Below, one piece after another: positions 53,864 to 63,800 of a DNA stretch of 64,000 bases. The DNA comes from SMWD01 sp002729875 (GTDB lineage Bacteria > Pseudomonadota > Gammaproteobacteria > Steroidobacterales > GCA-2729495). The stretch is from contig DASCMH010000009.1 in NCBI GenBank assembly GCA_036010905.1, positions 1 through 64,000 of the forward strand. The letters are read 5' to 3'. A program made the translations under genes and the position numbers. How positions within the stretch are numbered: position 1 is the stretch's first letter; every line of letters starts with the position of its first letter. A model generated the notes under the pieces. That model saw nothing but the letters and a program-made list of their open reading frames with translations. It did no database searches and had not been told where the DNA came from.

Positions 53864-55278
53864 GCCGCCGATACCCGCAGAAGACGCAATCGCAGCAGCG
53901 GGTAAATAAAAATCACACACACTATCGAACTCAATACCTCCAGTCGAAAATAATCCCCGAGCAGAAAATGCGCGACGAACACCGCGCTGAGGATTGTGAT
54001 GACGCCCGACCAATTTACGGATTCATTTTCATTAACCGGGGACCCGTCAGCGGATGCCAACCGGGGACCGACAAAGTAGTAATCCATGATGATGACGCCT
54101 GCCAATGCACTGAGCAGAACCCCCATCAGCTGTATCCATGCCTCAACGAGTTCAAGGATATGCCCGTACAACATGGCCAGTGCAATGGCATTCGCCAGTA
54201 AAACAAATGTCACACGACCCGGACGCCAGCGGAATAAAGCATCGGCCAGGTTGGCGATACAAAGTGATGAGCTATAGCTATTCAGAACCTGCGCCTTCGC
54301 CTGGGCAAACAGCATCAGCACAAAGCCCACCAGGCCGCCGAACACCATGAAGGTCGCAGCGATACTATCGGGACTTTGCAGCACTCGCGCTTTGGCCGTA
54401 TCAGGATCCATGCCGACGACAGTGATGTAGTAATCGATCATCAGTGCCGCCCCGGACTTCATCAGTATGCCGCCAATCAGCATAACGACGACCGACTGGG
54501 AAAAAATCGCGATGGCGGCAGCGATGCCGACATCTGCGGTAGATTTTCCGTAGCGGCCGAAATCAGCCGTATTCAAGGCCAGTGCACAGGCCGGACCGAT
54601 GAGTATATTCAGACTGAAAACGAACTTGTCCCAATCACCATCCACACCCATGCCGGTGAGCACTGCCGGCTGCACCTGGCTCTCAAACCACAACGCATCC
54701 ACCAGCGTCCCGCCGGACTGCTGCAGGACAACCACAATCATCCAGGCAAGCACGCCAACAAAACCAATCACCATGATGGAAGAAAATCGTGTCACCAGTT
54801 TGAATCCAAATGCCGTCAACAGTATCCAGGCGACGCTCATGCCAGCGTAAATCGTCAGCCGCGCCGGCCAGCTGTCGTCAATTTCAAAAAAGAACAAGAA
54901 ACCCCGGTATAAAAGACCATTTTCAACCGCCAGGAAGCCAACGATCAGAAACCCGAAAATCAGGGAGGCCAATGCCGAACCGCGAATACCCAGGCCGTAC
55001 TTCCGCGTGATCAGCGTATTCGAACAACCGGTCTGCCACGCAATACGTGCCATCGCCCAACCAATTGAGCTACCGACTGCAAATGAAACCAATCCCGCTG
55101 CCAGCGCAATCTTTACACCAGCAACAAAACAAACGACCGCACCAAAAAACAGGATAACCAGCGTTGTTATCAGCCCGGCCGTGTTCCAGGTAATTTGCAG
55201 CCAGCCTTCGCGCTCAGCATCCGGAACCCGCTCCAGTGCATGATCTTCCATTGTCTCAGTGATGCTGTATCTGACCAT
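53860..55278 (-). CDS. NCS1/CodB-like permease for nucleobase-type or other N-compound
   Basis: A 472-residue membrane protein with about 12 helices. It resembles cytosine/purine/hydantoin permeases (NCS1): GSSIGWAMARIAWQTGCSNTLITRKYGLGIRGSALASLIFGF near the N-terminus, and FVFSLNILIGPACALALNTADFGRYGKS. First gene of the leftward catabolic train, so its cargo is probably the substrate of the operon. Cytosine, hydantoin, allantoin and related ring compounds are typical, but the actual one cannot be read here. Confidence 0.85.
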   Translation of the reverse strand: MVRYSITETMEDHALERVPDAEREGWLQITWNTAGLITTLVILFFGAVVCFVAGVKIALAAGLVSFAVGSSIGWAMARIAWQTGCSNTLITRKYGLGIRGSALASLIFGFLIVGFLAVENGLLYRGFLFFFEIDDSWPARLTIYAGMSVAWILLTAFGFKLVTRFSSIMVIGFVGVLAWMIVVVLQQSGGTLVDALWFESQVQPAVLTGMGVDGDWDKFVFSLNILIGPACALALNTADFGRYGKSTADVGIAAAIAIFSQSVVVMLIGGILMKSGAALMIDYYITVVGMDPDTAKARVLQSPDSIAATFMVFGGLVGFVLMLFAQAKAQVLNSYSSSLCIANLADALFRWRPGRVTFVLLANAIALAMLYGHILELVEAWIQLMGVLLSALAGVIIMDYYFVGPRLASADGSPVNENESVNWSGVITILSAVFVAHFLLGDYFRLEVLSSIVCVIFIYPLLRLRLLRVSAA

Positions 55279-55523
55279 CGCGCCACTAATTTAGCCTAAT
55301 GATCCGCTGATGATATGACGGTTCGAGCACGCTTCTTGCCCATTTGGTCAAACCCCTGTTTCCGGGCTAGCCCCTGATCAAATAAGGTTCTAGACTTGGA
55401 GAATTAAGCTGATTCTGACTGCTCTGAAACGTTGGAACAGGAAGAATTAAAGGCGGTGACCTGTATAAAGGGAAATACAGCCTGGGAAATACGATCAGGA
55501 AAACTCCTCAAGGAGAGGCCACA
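55279..55523. promoter_or_regulatory. divergent control region with two inverted repeats
   Basis: This 245-base gap separates the leftward catabolic train from the rightward molybdoenzyme operon. ATTTGGTCA (about 55342-55350) and TGATCAAAT (about 55374-55382) form an inverted repeat with one mismatch. CTGTAT (55461-55466) and ATACAG (55475-55480) form a perfect one. A strong AGGAG (55511-55515) precedes ATG 55524. No regulator gene is adjacent. Confidence 0.5.
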
Positions 55524-58136
55524 ATGAACGACCCTCAGCCCGTGCAGAACTCACTTAAATCCGGCCGCTGGATACGATCGACGTGCAAGATGTGCCTGCA
55601 CTCATGTGGAACCCGGATTCACGTCACCGACGACGGCATCGTCAATAAAATCGAAGGCGATCCTGCAAATCCTTCAAACAACGGCAAACTCTGCCCGAAG
55701 GGTAATGCGGCCATCATGCGCCATTACGATCCGAACCGCTTCAAACAACCGATGAAACGCACCAACCCGAAAAAAGGTCCCGGTGAGGATCCGATGTGGG
55801 AACCGATAAGTTGGGACGAAGCATTCGAAATCACGGCACGGGAAATCAAAAAATCACTCGATGAAGACCCAAGGAAAATTCTGCCGTCTCTGGAGGATTT
55901 TCAGAAATTCAACATCTGGGTCTGGCCACTTGCTTTTGGTAATTTTAATTGTTTCCAGTCCGGCGGCACGATGTGCGGCGGCGCCTACCACCCTGCTAAC
56001 GGCTATATCCATTCGGCATTTGCAGCCGCCAACGATGCCAAACATTGCAACTACTGGATTAACAACGGAACCGGTGACGGATTTTCCTCACACCTGCACG
56101 CAGCCGCACAATCCAACTGGGTTGCCAATGCCCGCATTGACCGCGGCATGCGTTGTGTCACGGTTGAGCCAAGACTCTCCACTTCTGCTGCAAAATCGGA
56201 AGAGTGGATTCCGATACGCCCGGCCACCGACCGGCATTTTGCACTGGGGCTTTGTCACGTCATGGTCAACGAGAACCTCGTTGACTACAGGTTTCTCAGA
56301 AAGGATACCAATGCCCCTTACCTGGTCGGTGCTGACGGCTACTTCGTGCGTAATGGCGAAGACAAAATCTATGTCTGGGACTCGGTTGAAAACCGGGCAA
56401 AACCATGGGACGACCCGACAATCCAGAAACTGGCACTTGAAGGTTCCTTCGTAGTAGAAGGCAAAGAATGTAAACCGGCATTCCAGCGCTTCAAGGACAT
56501 CCTCGACGAGTGCTCACCGGAAGAAATGGAAACAATTACCACGGTTCCTGCCGAAACAACGCGACGTATCGCCCGGGAATTCTTTAAAGCGGCAGATGTC
56601 GGCGCTACGATAGAAATCGATGGACGAACCATGCCGTTACGACCAGCTGCCTATAATTACTACCGCGGCGCCCAGGGTCGGAAACTCGGATTCCAGGCCA
56701 ATCATGCATTTAAGATGGTAAATTTTCTAATCGGCAACATCGATGCGCCCGGCGGACATCTGGGCGTTACCCTGGATGATCAGTGGGTCGATAATAGCCA
56801 TGTGGCACCGGGGGAAAACGGCATGATGCTGCCCAACCCGCATCAGCTTGGACCGGTCCCACCATTTGCCTATCCGCCGAATACGTTTCACCTGATGGAC
56901 TACTTCCCGGTCGGTGTTCATCCGCCACATCTAAACCTGCAAGTGTTTCAAGATCCGGAAAAATACGGCATCGAATTCACGCCCGATGTCATGGTGATCT
57001 GCCACTCCAATCCTCTCTGGGCCATGCAGGGCCCCCGGAAAGAGTGGTTCAGGTTTATGGCCAGCATGCGGTTCATCGTAGTGTCCGACATTATTCCGAC
57101 TGAAACCACGATGTGGGCGGATGTCATCCTGCCGTCCCATGACGCGCTGGAATCATGGAATATGACCATGATCGAACCGCCGCATACGGAGGGGATGTGC
57201 ATGCGGCAACCGGCTACGGAACCTCTGTATGACACTAAAAGTGAAGAGGATATTTTCTACGGACTGTCCGAGCGCCTGGGCATACTCGAAGCCTATAACG
57301 GTGTTCTGAATATGGCACAGGGACTGGAGCATAAACCGGAACTGATGCTCGAACCCGGTCGGACCTATACCGACAAGGAGATAGCTGACCGCAAGGGTCG
57401 ACTGTGGAATGACAAGGGTATCGACTGGTATATCGACAATTGTGCAGTTACCGAGCGACGCCCCGACAAGTGGTACCGGCCCTGGGAAGGCATGCGCCTG
57501 CATTTTTATATTGAGGACATGCTGCACCAACGCGATCAACTGAAAGAAAAAATGGAAGATCACAATGTGCCCTTCCGTAATGAATGGTACTGGGACGACT
57601 ACTCACCCCTGCCGACAAAGAAACTGGACCCGGTGCATGAGGAACCTGAGGAATACAATCTTTACGGAATGTTCTTCAAGGATATCCAGCTGAACTTTGG
57701 CGAAAGCATCGGCAACCCGTGGATTAATGACATCGTCTACCGGGACCCGGTGCATATCGCACTGATGCTCAACCCAAAAACTGCTGCAGCGGAAGGACTC
57801 GAGGCGGGCGATATTGTCAGGGTCGAGTCCCCCTATGGCAAGATCTACGGGCGAATCGGTACCGCCGAAGGCTGGCATCCCGATGCCCTGGGTGTGTCCA
57901 ACTCACTGTCACGCATGAACATCAAACACAAAGGTGTGCCACACGCGGGAGGGCACTTCAACGATATGCTGCCTTACGATCTGAGAAACACCGATGCCGT
58001 AACCGGCCAACCGGAAACCGTGTGCAGAGTGAAGATCATTAAACTGGATGATTGGCCCGAAGGACTGAAACAGGGACTCACAGTCTATGACCTGGTTGAT
58101 GATATTCAAAAACCGGGCAAAGGGAGGCGTCACTGA
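55524..58136 (+). CDS. molybdopterin oxidoreductase catalytic subunit (DMSO reductase family)
   Basis: An 870-residue enzyme. The N-terminal [4Fe-4S] ligands are C-x2-C-x3-C (STCKMCLHSCGT, residues about 21-29) with the fourth Cys in GKLCPKGNA. The molybdopterin fold follows, and the C-terminal domain binds the second cofactor half (NPKTAAAEGLEAGDIVRVESPYGKIYGRI). A Cys in GGTMCGGAYHP is a candidate metal ligand or structural residue. No Tat signal is seen, so the enzyme is probably cytoplasmic. With the next two genes it forms a three-subunit complex. The substrate is unknown; inorganic sulfur or nitrogen oxides, or a hydroxylation, are possible. Strong AGGAG before the ATG. Confidence 0.88.
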   Translation: MNDPQPVQNSLKSGRWIRSTCKMCLHSCGTRIHVTDDGIVNKIEGDPANPSNNGKLCPKGNAAIMRHYDPNRFKQPMKRTNPKKGPGEDPMWEPISWDEAFEITAREIKKSLDEDPRKILPSLEDFQKFNIWVWPLAFGNFNCFQSGGTMCGGAYHPANGYIHSAFAAANDAKHCNYWINNGTGDGFSSHLHAAAQSNWVANARIDRGMRCVTVEPRLSTSAAKSEEWIPIRPATDRHFALGLCHVMVNENLVDYRFLRKDTNAPYLVGADGYFVRNGEDKIYVWDSVENRAKPWDDPTIQKLALEGSFVVEGKECKPAFQRFKDILDECSPEEMETITTVPAETTRRIAREFFKAADVGATIEIDGRTMPLRPAAYNYYRGAQGRKLGFQANHAFKMVNFLIGNIDAPGGHLGVTLDDQWVDNSHVAPGENGMMLPNPHQLGPVPPFAYPPNTFHLMDYFPVGVHPPHLNLQVFQDPEKYGIEFTPDVMVICHSNPLWAMQGPRKEWFRFMASMRFIVVSDIIPTETTMWADVILPSHDALESWNMTMIEPPHTEGMCMRQPATEPLYDTKSEEDIFYGLSERLGILEAYNGVLNMAQGLEHKPELMLEPGRTYTDKEIADRKGRLWNDKGIDWYIDNCAVTERRPDKWYRPWEGMRLHFYIEDMLHQRDQLKEKMEDHNVPFRNEWYWDDYSPLPTKKLDPVHEEPEEYNLYGMFFKDIQLNFGESIGNPWINDIVYRDPVHIALMLNPKTAAAEGLEAGDIVRVESPYGKIYGRIGTAEGWHPDALGVSNSLSRMNIKHKGVPHAGGHFNDMLPYDLRNTDAVTGQPETVCRVKIIKLDDWPEGLKQGLTVYDLVDDIQKPGKGRRH

Positions 58137-58750
58137 TGGCCAGGTACGGAATGGTCTTTGATCTGAAGCGCTGCATCGGATGCAATGCCTGCGTCATCGG
58201 ATGCAAACAGGAAAACTCGCTGCCGGATGGAATGTTTTTCACCCGAACATTGAGTGAAGAATATGGTGTCTACCCTGCTGTCAATCGAGTTTACATCCCG
58301 ACGCTATGCAATCATTGCGAGGATGCTCCCTGCGAGAAAGCCTGCCCGAGCGGCGCAACTTATACCCGTGATGATGGCATTGTCATGGTCGATGCGGACA
58401 AATGCATCGGCTGCAGTTCATGTGCTATTGCCTGCCCCTATGATCAGCGGTCCCAGATCGACAAGGATCTGCTCAGCCATGGACTGTTCGGCACGGATGA
58501 ACTGACTCCATTTGAAGAAGATGGTTATAAACGGTTCGTACCCGGCACGTTTACAAAATGTGATTTTTGCAGCGAACGCGTCGATGCGGGGCTGGACCCG
58601 GCCTGTGTCGTGACTTGTCCGACCGATGCTCGCATCTTTGGTGATCTGGATGATCCTGGCAGCAAAGCCAGTACCCTGATACGTGAACGAAATGGGAAAC
58701 CCCCGATGCCAGAACTGAAAACCAGACCCAAGGTCTATTACATCGATTGA
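58136..58750 (+). CDS. four-cluster ferredoxin subunit of molybdoenzyme complex
   Basis: A 204-residue iron-sulfur protein like DmsB/NrfC/PhsB. Four Cys groups are visible: CIGCNACVIGC, CNHCEDAPCEKAC, CIGCSSCAIAC and CDFCSERVDAGLDPACVVTC. It passes electrons between the catalytic subunit and the membrane anchor. Its ATG overlaps the stop of the catalytic gene by one base. Confidence 0.92.
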   Translation: MARYGMVFDLKRCIGCNACVIGCKQENSLPDGMFFTRTLSEEYGVYPAVNRVYIPTLCNHCEDAPCEKACPSGATYTRDDGIVMVDADKCIGCSSCAIACPYDQRSQIDKDLLSHGLFGTDELTPFEEDGYKRFVPGTFTKCDFCSERVDAGLDPACVVTCPTDARIFGDLDDPGSKASTLIRERNGKPPMPELKTRPKVYYID

Positions 58751-58802
58751 ACTAGATCACGATTCAGCCACTGGCAACATCTGAACAACAGGCGGTAGTG
58801 AA

Positions 58803-59696
58803 ATGGCAATACAAGAAACGAAAATCGTTGGTGACAGTTTTCAGGTTGGCGTTCGGTTCCAGCGCTACTGGGATACGTCAATGGCCAATGCATTTTTCTG
58901 CGGGGAACTCGGTGCCGGACTTTTTTTCATCTCCTACCTATTCAACTTTGTTTCCGGAATGGTAGCCGGCATGCTGATCACCGGGATTTTTAAAACATAT
59001 TTCCACATGACTCATATGGGTGTACCGATGAAATCCTGGCGAGCCATACTGCGGCCCGACCGATCATGGATTAGCCGCGGCCTGATGGCTATCGTGTTTT
59101 ACCTGGTTTTTGGTATTGCTCATTGTCTGAACCTTACCTTCCATCTCGATACTGCCTGGGGCCTGGGTTCGACCGTCGGCTACATCGTGCAATTGCTTGC
59201 CGCTTTCGCCGCACTGGTCGTGATGACCTATCAGGGTTTCGCCATGTCTCATTCGAAGGCAATTTCGTTATGGAATACCATCTTGATGCCGATATCCAGC
59301 CTGACCTACTCACTGACTGGCGGCGCTGTTCTGACCATGCTGCTCGTAAACCTGTCCCCCGAAAAAGCAGCAAACTGGGAATTTCTGACCGGCGGAATTC
59401 TGTTGCTGTTGCTAATCGATGCACTCGTGTTGGTCAGCCTGTTGTACTCCGCCAATAAACGCTCGGAAGGCGGCAGAGTATCAACTCTACTGCTATTGAC
59501 AGGGATTTATCGGCAGGCATTTCTATACCTTGTCGTCGGCGCGGGCCTTATCCTGCCGGCACTACTCTTGTGGTTACTCCCCGGCAACTTTGCCGCTGCT
59601 CTGCTTGCCGCAGTTGCCATATTGGCCGGCTACTACGGTTACCGGGTACTGGTTTTCAAAGCCGGTGTCTATGAGCCGATGACAAGTTTCAGATAG
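58803..59696 (+). CDS. DmsC/NrfD-like membrane anchor subunit
   Basis: A 297-residue protein with eight or nine predicted helices, resembling the NrfD/DmsC quinone-interacting anchors (RYWDTSMANAFFCGELGAGLFFISYLFNFVSG). It should hold the complex at the cytoplasmic face of the inner membrane and trade electrons with the quinone pool. It lies 52 bases after the ferredoxin gene. No maturation chaperone (TorD/DmsD type) gene follows, so one must be supplied from elsewhere if needed. The 230 bases after it contain no gene. Confidence 0.85.
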   Translation: MAIQETKIVGDSFQVGVRFQRYWDTSMANAFFCGELGAGLFFISYLFNFVSGMVAGMLITGIFKTYFHMTHMGVPMKSWRAILRPDRSWISRGLMAIVFYLVFGIAHCLNLTFHLDTAWGLGSTVGYIVQLLAAFAALVVMTYQGFAMSHSKAISLWNTILMPISSLTYSLTGGAVLTMLLVNLSPEKAANWEFLTGGILLLLLIDALVLVSLLYSANKRSEGGRVSTLLLLTGIYRQAFLYLVVGAGLILPALLLWLLPGNFAAALLAAVAILAGYYGYRVLVFKAGVYEPMTSFR

Positions 59697-59930
59697 ACCG
59701 TATCTTCCAGTGATTATGACCAGCTGGGACCCCGCCCGGCCGATGACAGAAGGAGTTCTCCCATTTATTTGACCGATAGCCGATATCAACCCTGAAACTC
59801 GCCTGCGGGTAACGTTTGTGTGCCGGCTTTAACGCTGCAGACCAGGGAAAACCTTAGAAAAATGTAACCTTGCCGGCATTCCTGATATTTAATGTAGACA
59901 CAAGCAGGAATCATCATCGGAGATTGATTA

Positions 59931-60572
59931 ATGGACGCAACAAAGCTACTACATGGTGTGCGTATCGTTCCGGTTGTTGTTGTCGATGACCCATCGATAG
60001 CAATACCCCTTGCCGAGGCGCTATATGAGGCAGACCTAGGCACAATTGAAATCACCTTGCGGACACCCAGCGCGCTCGACGTAATCGAAAACATTGCTGT
60101 AAAACTGCCCGAGGTCGTCGTGGGTGCCGGCAGCGTGCGTGCTGCAAACCAGTTAACTCAAATCAAAAATGCAGGAGCTCGCTTCGCGGTCAGCCCCGGA
60201 TCTGGCCAGCAATTACTCGATGCCGTTGCAAAGCATGAAATACCGTTTGTGCCTGGTGCAGTAACCGCAAGCGAGATCATTAACTTGCAAGAGCGCGGCT
60301 ACACGCTTACTAAATTCTTCCCGGCAGAACTGGCCGGCGGTACAAAATTATTGAAAGCCCTGGGCGCACCACTGCCAGAAGCGCGATTCTTTCCAACCGG
60401 GGGCATTACGCCAGAGCTGGCAATGGATTATCTGGCATTGCCCAGCGTAACGTGTATCGGTGGCTCCTGGTTAACGCCGGCAGATTTGCTTGCTGCAGGT
60501 GATTTCAGAGCAATTACCAGGATTGCCAGAGAAACGGCAACGCTGGCCGGATACCAGGAGTTTCGTGAGTGA
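59931..60572 (+). CDS. eda: 2-dehydro-3-deoxy-phosphogluconate (KDPG) aldolase
   Basis: A 213-residue class I aldolase. Glu in GTIEITLRTPSALDVIEN, the GAGSVR loop, the Schiff-base Lys in YTLTKFFPAE and the phosphate site FPTGGITPEL are all kept. It splits KDPG into pyruvate and glyceraldehyde-3-phosphate in the Entner-Doudoroff pathway. The usual partner edd is not adjacent, so this may be an isolated copy or may act on a related 2-keto-3-deoxy sugar acid. A LacI regulator remnant follows convergently, a hint that it once belonged to a sugar-acid operon. Confidence 0.9.
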   Translation: MDATKLLHGVRIVPVVVVDDPSIAIPLAEALYEADLGTIEITLRTPSALDVIENIAVKLPEVVVGAGSVRAANQLTQIKNAGARFAVSPGSGQQLLDAVAKHEIPFVPGAVTASEIINLQERGYTLTKFFPAELAGGTKLLKALGAPLPEARFFPTGGITPELAMDYLALPSVTCIGGSWLTPADLLAAGDFRAITRIARETATLAGYQEFRE

Positions 60573-60588
60573 AAACAGTATCTGATTG

Positions 60589-60876
60589 CTAAGCTGCAAC
60601 AGGCTGTTTGGTCAGTTTCGAACAGCTTTGTCTGACAATCAGGCGAGCAGATAAAGCGATGTGTTTATTGTCTACATCCGCACTACTGATCAGTTGGTAA
60701 AGCATACTGAATGAGTGCCGGGCAATTTTATCGATTGGTGCTGCAACGGTTGTCAGCCCTGTAAACATTTGAGATGCAATATCAATATCGTCAAAACCAA
60801 TAATGCTAATGTCTCCCGGTACGATCAAATTAGCCTCATAAATCTTTCGTATGGCGCCAAGTGTCGATTCCCGCTG
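60589..60876 (-). pseudogene. C-terminal remnant of a LacI-family regulator
   Basis: The minus-strand frame from a TAA at 60879 down to 60589 reads QRESTLGAIRKIYEANLIVPGDISIIGFDDIDIASQM, followed by PIDKIARHSFSMLYQLI and a normal LacI C-terminus. About 95 residues remain of roughly 330; the helix-turn-helix and most of the sugar-binding domain are missing. The break lies within about 20 bases of the pyruvate carboxylase start on the other strand, so a rearrangement joined the two. It probably once controlled the KDPG aldolase locus. Confidence 0.85.
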
Positions 60877-60892
60877 TTATGATTCCACCACT

Positions 60893-63800
60893 ATGACAAC
60901 AAAGTCTTTAAAAATTCGCAGTCTGCTGGTCGCCAACCGGGGCGAGATAGCCATTCGCGTGTTCCGGGCCGCCACTGAACTCGGCATGCGAACCGTGGCG
61001 ATATTTACCGATGAGGATCGCTTCGCGCTGCATCGCTTCAAAGCCGACGAGTCCTATCAGGTTGGAGCGGGAGGCAACCCCATCGGCGCCTACCTCGATA
61101 TCGATAATATTCTGAGAATTGCCCGGGATACCGGTGTTGATGCAATCCACCCCGGTTACGGTTTCCTGGCCGAGAATCCCGACTTTGCCGAGTCCTGTGC
61201 TAAGGCAGGTATTATTTTCATAGGTCCGTCACCGGAAGTCATGCGACGCTTGGGAAATAAGGTCTCTGCCCGGATCCTGGCAGAAAATGCCGACGTTCCG
61301 GTGGTGCCGGCTTCCAAACCACTACCCGACAATCTGGATGAGGTAAAGCAGCTGGCCGAGGGCATCGGTTACCCGCTCATGCTAAAGGCAAGCTGGGGCG
61401 GTGGCGGCCGGGGTATGCGGGTACTGGAGAATGAGTCAGACCTGGTGACCCAGCTCGATGGAGCTCGCCGCGAAGCGGCGGCCGCCTTTGGCAATGACGA
61501 GATGTATCTGGAAAAACTTGTCAGGCGGGCCCGGCATGTGGAAGTGCAGATTCTGGGCGATCGCCACGGCAACCTGGTGCATTTATTCGAGCGGGATTGC
61601 TCTGTCCAGCGCCGTCACCAGAAAGTGGTAGAACGTGCGCCCGCATCGTTCTTTGATGATGAAATGCGTAATTCAATCTGCACTGCCGCCGTGCGGCTCA
61701 GCCAGGCCGCCGGTTACACCAATGCCGGTACCGTGGAGTTTCTCCAGGATATGGATTCCGGGGCATTCTATTTTATAGAGGTCAATCCTCGTATCCAGGT
61801 AGAACACACGGTCACCGAGGAAGTCACCGGTATCGATCTGGTCAAGGCGCAACTGCGAGTAGCGGGTGGCGAGGTTATCGGCATCGATACCGGGTTGCCC
61901 GCACAGGACGATATCCGGCTGCACGGGCATGCGCTCCAATGCCGGATTACCACAGAGGATCCGGAGAATAATTTTGTTCCGGACTACGGACGTATCGCAA
62001 CTTATCGCAGCGCTTCGGGTTTCGGTGTGCGCCTTGACGGCGGCACGGCCTATGCCGGGGCACGTATCACCCCGTTTTACGATTCCCTGCTGGTCAAGAT
62101 TTCCACCTGGGCGCCAACCCCCGCGGAAGCCATCGATCGCATGGATCGAGCTCTGCAGGAATTTCGCATCCGGGGGGTCAACACCAACCTGGCATTTCTT
62201 GAGAACCTGATCAGGCACCCTACGTTCCGCTCCGCAGACTACACCACGCGGTTTATTGATATCACGCCGGAACTTTTCCAGTTCAAGAAGAAGCGCGACC
62301 GTGCCACACGGCTGCTGACGTTTATCGGCGAGGTCATCGTCAACGGCCACCCGGAGGTTCAGGGTCGGATCGCCCCCCGGACCCGCAACATTGCTCCAGT
62401 ACCCAAATCCCTGCCGGCCGAGATCCCCATGGGTCACCGCCAGCGCCTGCTGACAGACGGGCCGGAAGCCTTTGCGCGCTGGATACGGGACGAGCCTCGT
62501 ATCCTGCTAACGGATACTACGATGCGCGATGCCCACCAATCTCTACTTGCCACCCGCATGCGCACCGTGGATCTGTTGAATATTGCACCGGCATACGCAA
62601 GGCTGCTGCCGCAATTGCTGTCTGTTGAGTGCTGGGGCGGAGCAACCTTCGACGTGGCAATGCGCTTTCTGCAAGAGGATCCGTGGCAACGGTTAACGCA
62701 ACTACGCGAGCAGATGCCGAATATTCTGTTGCAGATGCTCCTGCGCAGCGCCAATGCAGTTGGATACACCAACTATCCTGACAACGTCGTACGCCATTTC
62801 GTCCGCCAGGCAGCCAATTCCGGTATCGACCTGTTCCGGGTATTCGATTCCCTGAACTGGGTAGAGAACATGCGGGTTGCCATGGATGCTGTGCTGGACG
62901 CAGGGAAACTCTGCGAGGCCACCCTTTGTTACACCGGCAACATGCTGCAACCGGGGCAGCATAAGTACAACCTGAAATACTACGTCAGCATGGCGAAACA
63001 ACTGCAACAAGCCGGCGCCCATATCCTGGGGATTAAGGACATGGCGGGTGTCTGCCGCCCGGAAGCGGTACGGCAACTTGTGACGGCACTGCGACAGGAA
63101 ACAGGGCTGCCGGTACATTTTCATACCCACGACACCGGCGGTGTGGGGGCGGCTTCAGTCATCGCCGCAGTTGAAGCGGGGGCGGATGTGGTTGATGGGG
63201 CCATAGATTCAATGAGTGGTCTGACCTCACAACCGAATCTGAGTTCCATTATCGAGGTGCTGGCGGATTCAGATCGAAATCCGGGGATCGACACCCAGGC
63301 CCTGCGGCAGATTTCCCACTATTGGGAAGTCGTACGCCAGTACTATGCGGCATTTGAGAGTGATATTCGCTCTGGAACGGCGGATATCTATCGTCATGCA
63401 ATGCCTGGGGGCCAATACACCAATCTCCGCGAACAGGCTCGGGCACTGAACATCGAGAACCGCTGGCCCGAAATTGCGGAGACCTACGCAAAAGTCAACG
63501 AGCTATTCGGCGATATCATCAAGGTAACCCCCTCGTCAAAAGTGGTCGGTGATATGGCATTGTTCATGGTGACCAGCGAACTGAGTGCAGAGGAGGTTTT
63601 AAATCCGGAGCGGGAAATAGACTTCCCGGCGTCCGTCGTGGGGCTGTTCCGGGGGGATCTCGGCCAGGCGCATGGTGGCTTTCCCAAAATATTGCAAAAA
63701 AAGGCGCTCAAAGGGGAAAAACCGCTTTCAGATCGGCCTGGCGCAACAATGGCGCCATTGGATTTACAAGAAGCCCGGGTAATGCTGGAGAAGCAGATCG

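Noticed and set aside
55504..55515. CTCCT-CA-AGGAG as a ribosome-site-blocking hairpin
   Set aside because: The two-base loop is too small to form a stable hairpin.
59871..59912. ATTCCTG...CAGGAAT inverted repeat before eda as a LacI operator
   Set aside because: Seven-base arms 20 bases apart do not resemble the compact LacI-family palindrome.
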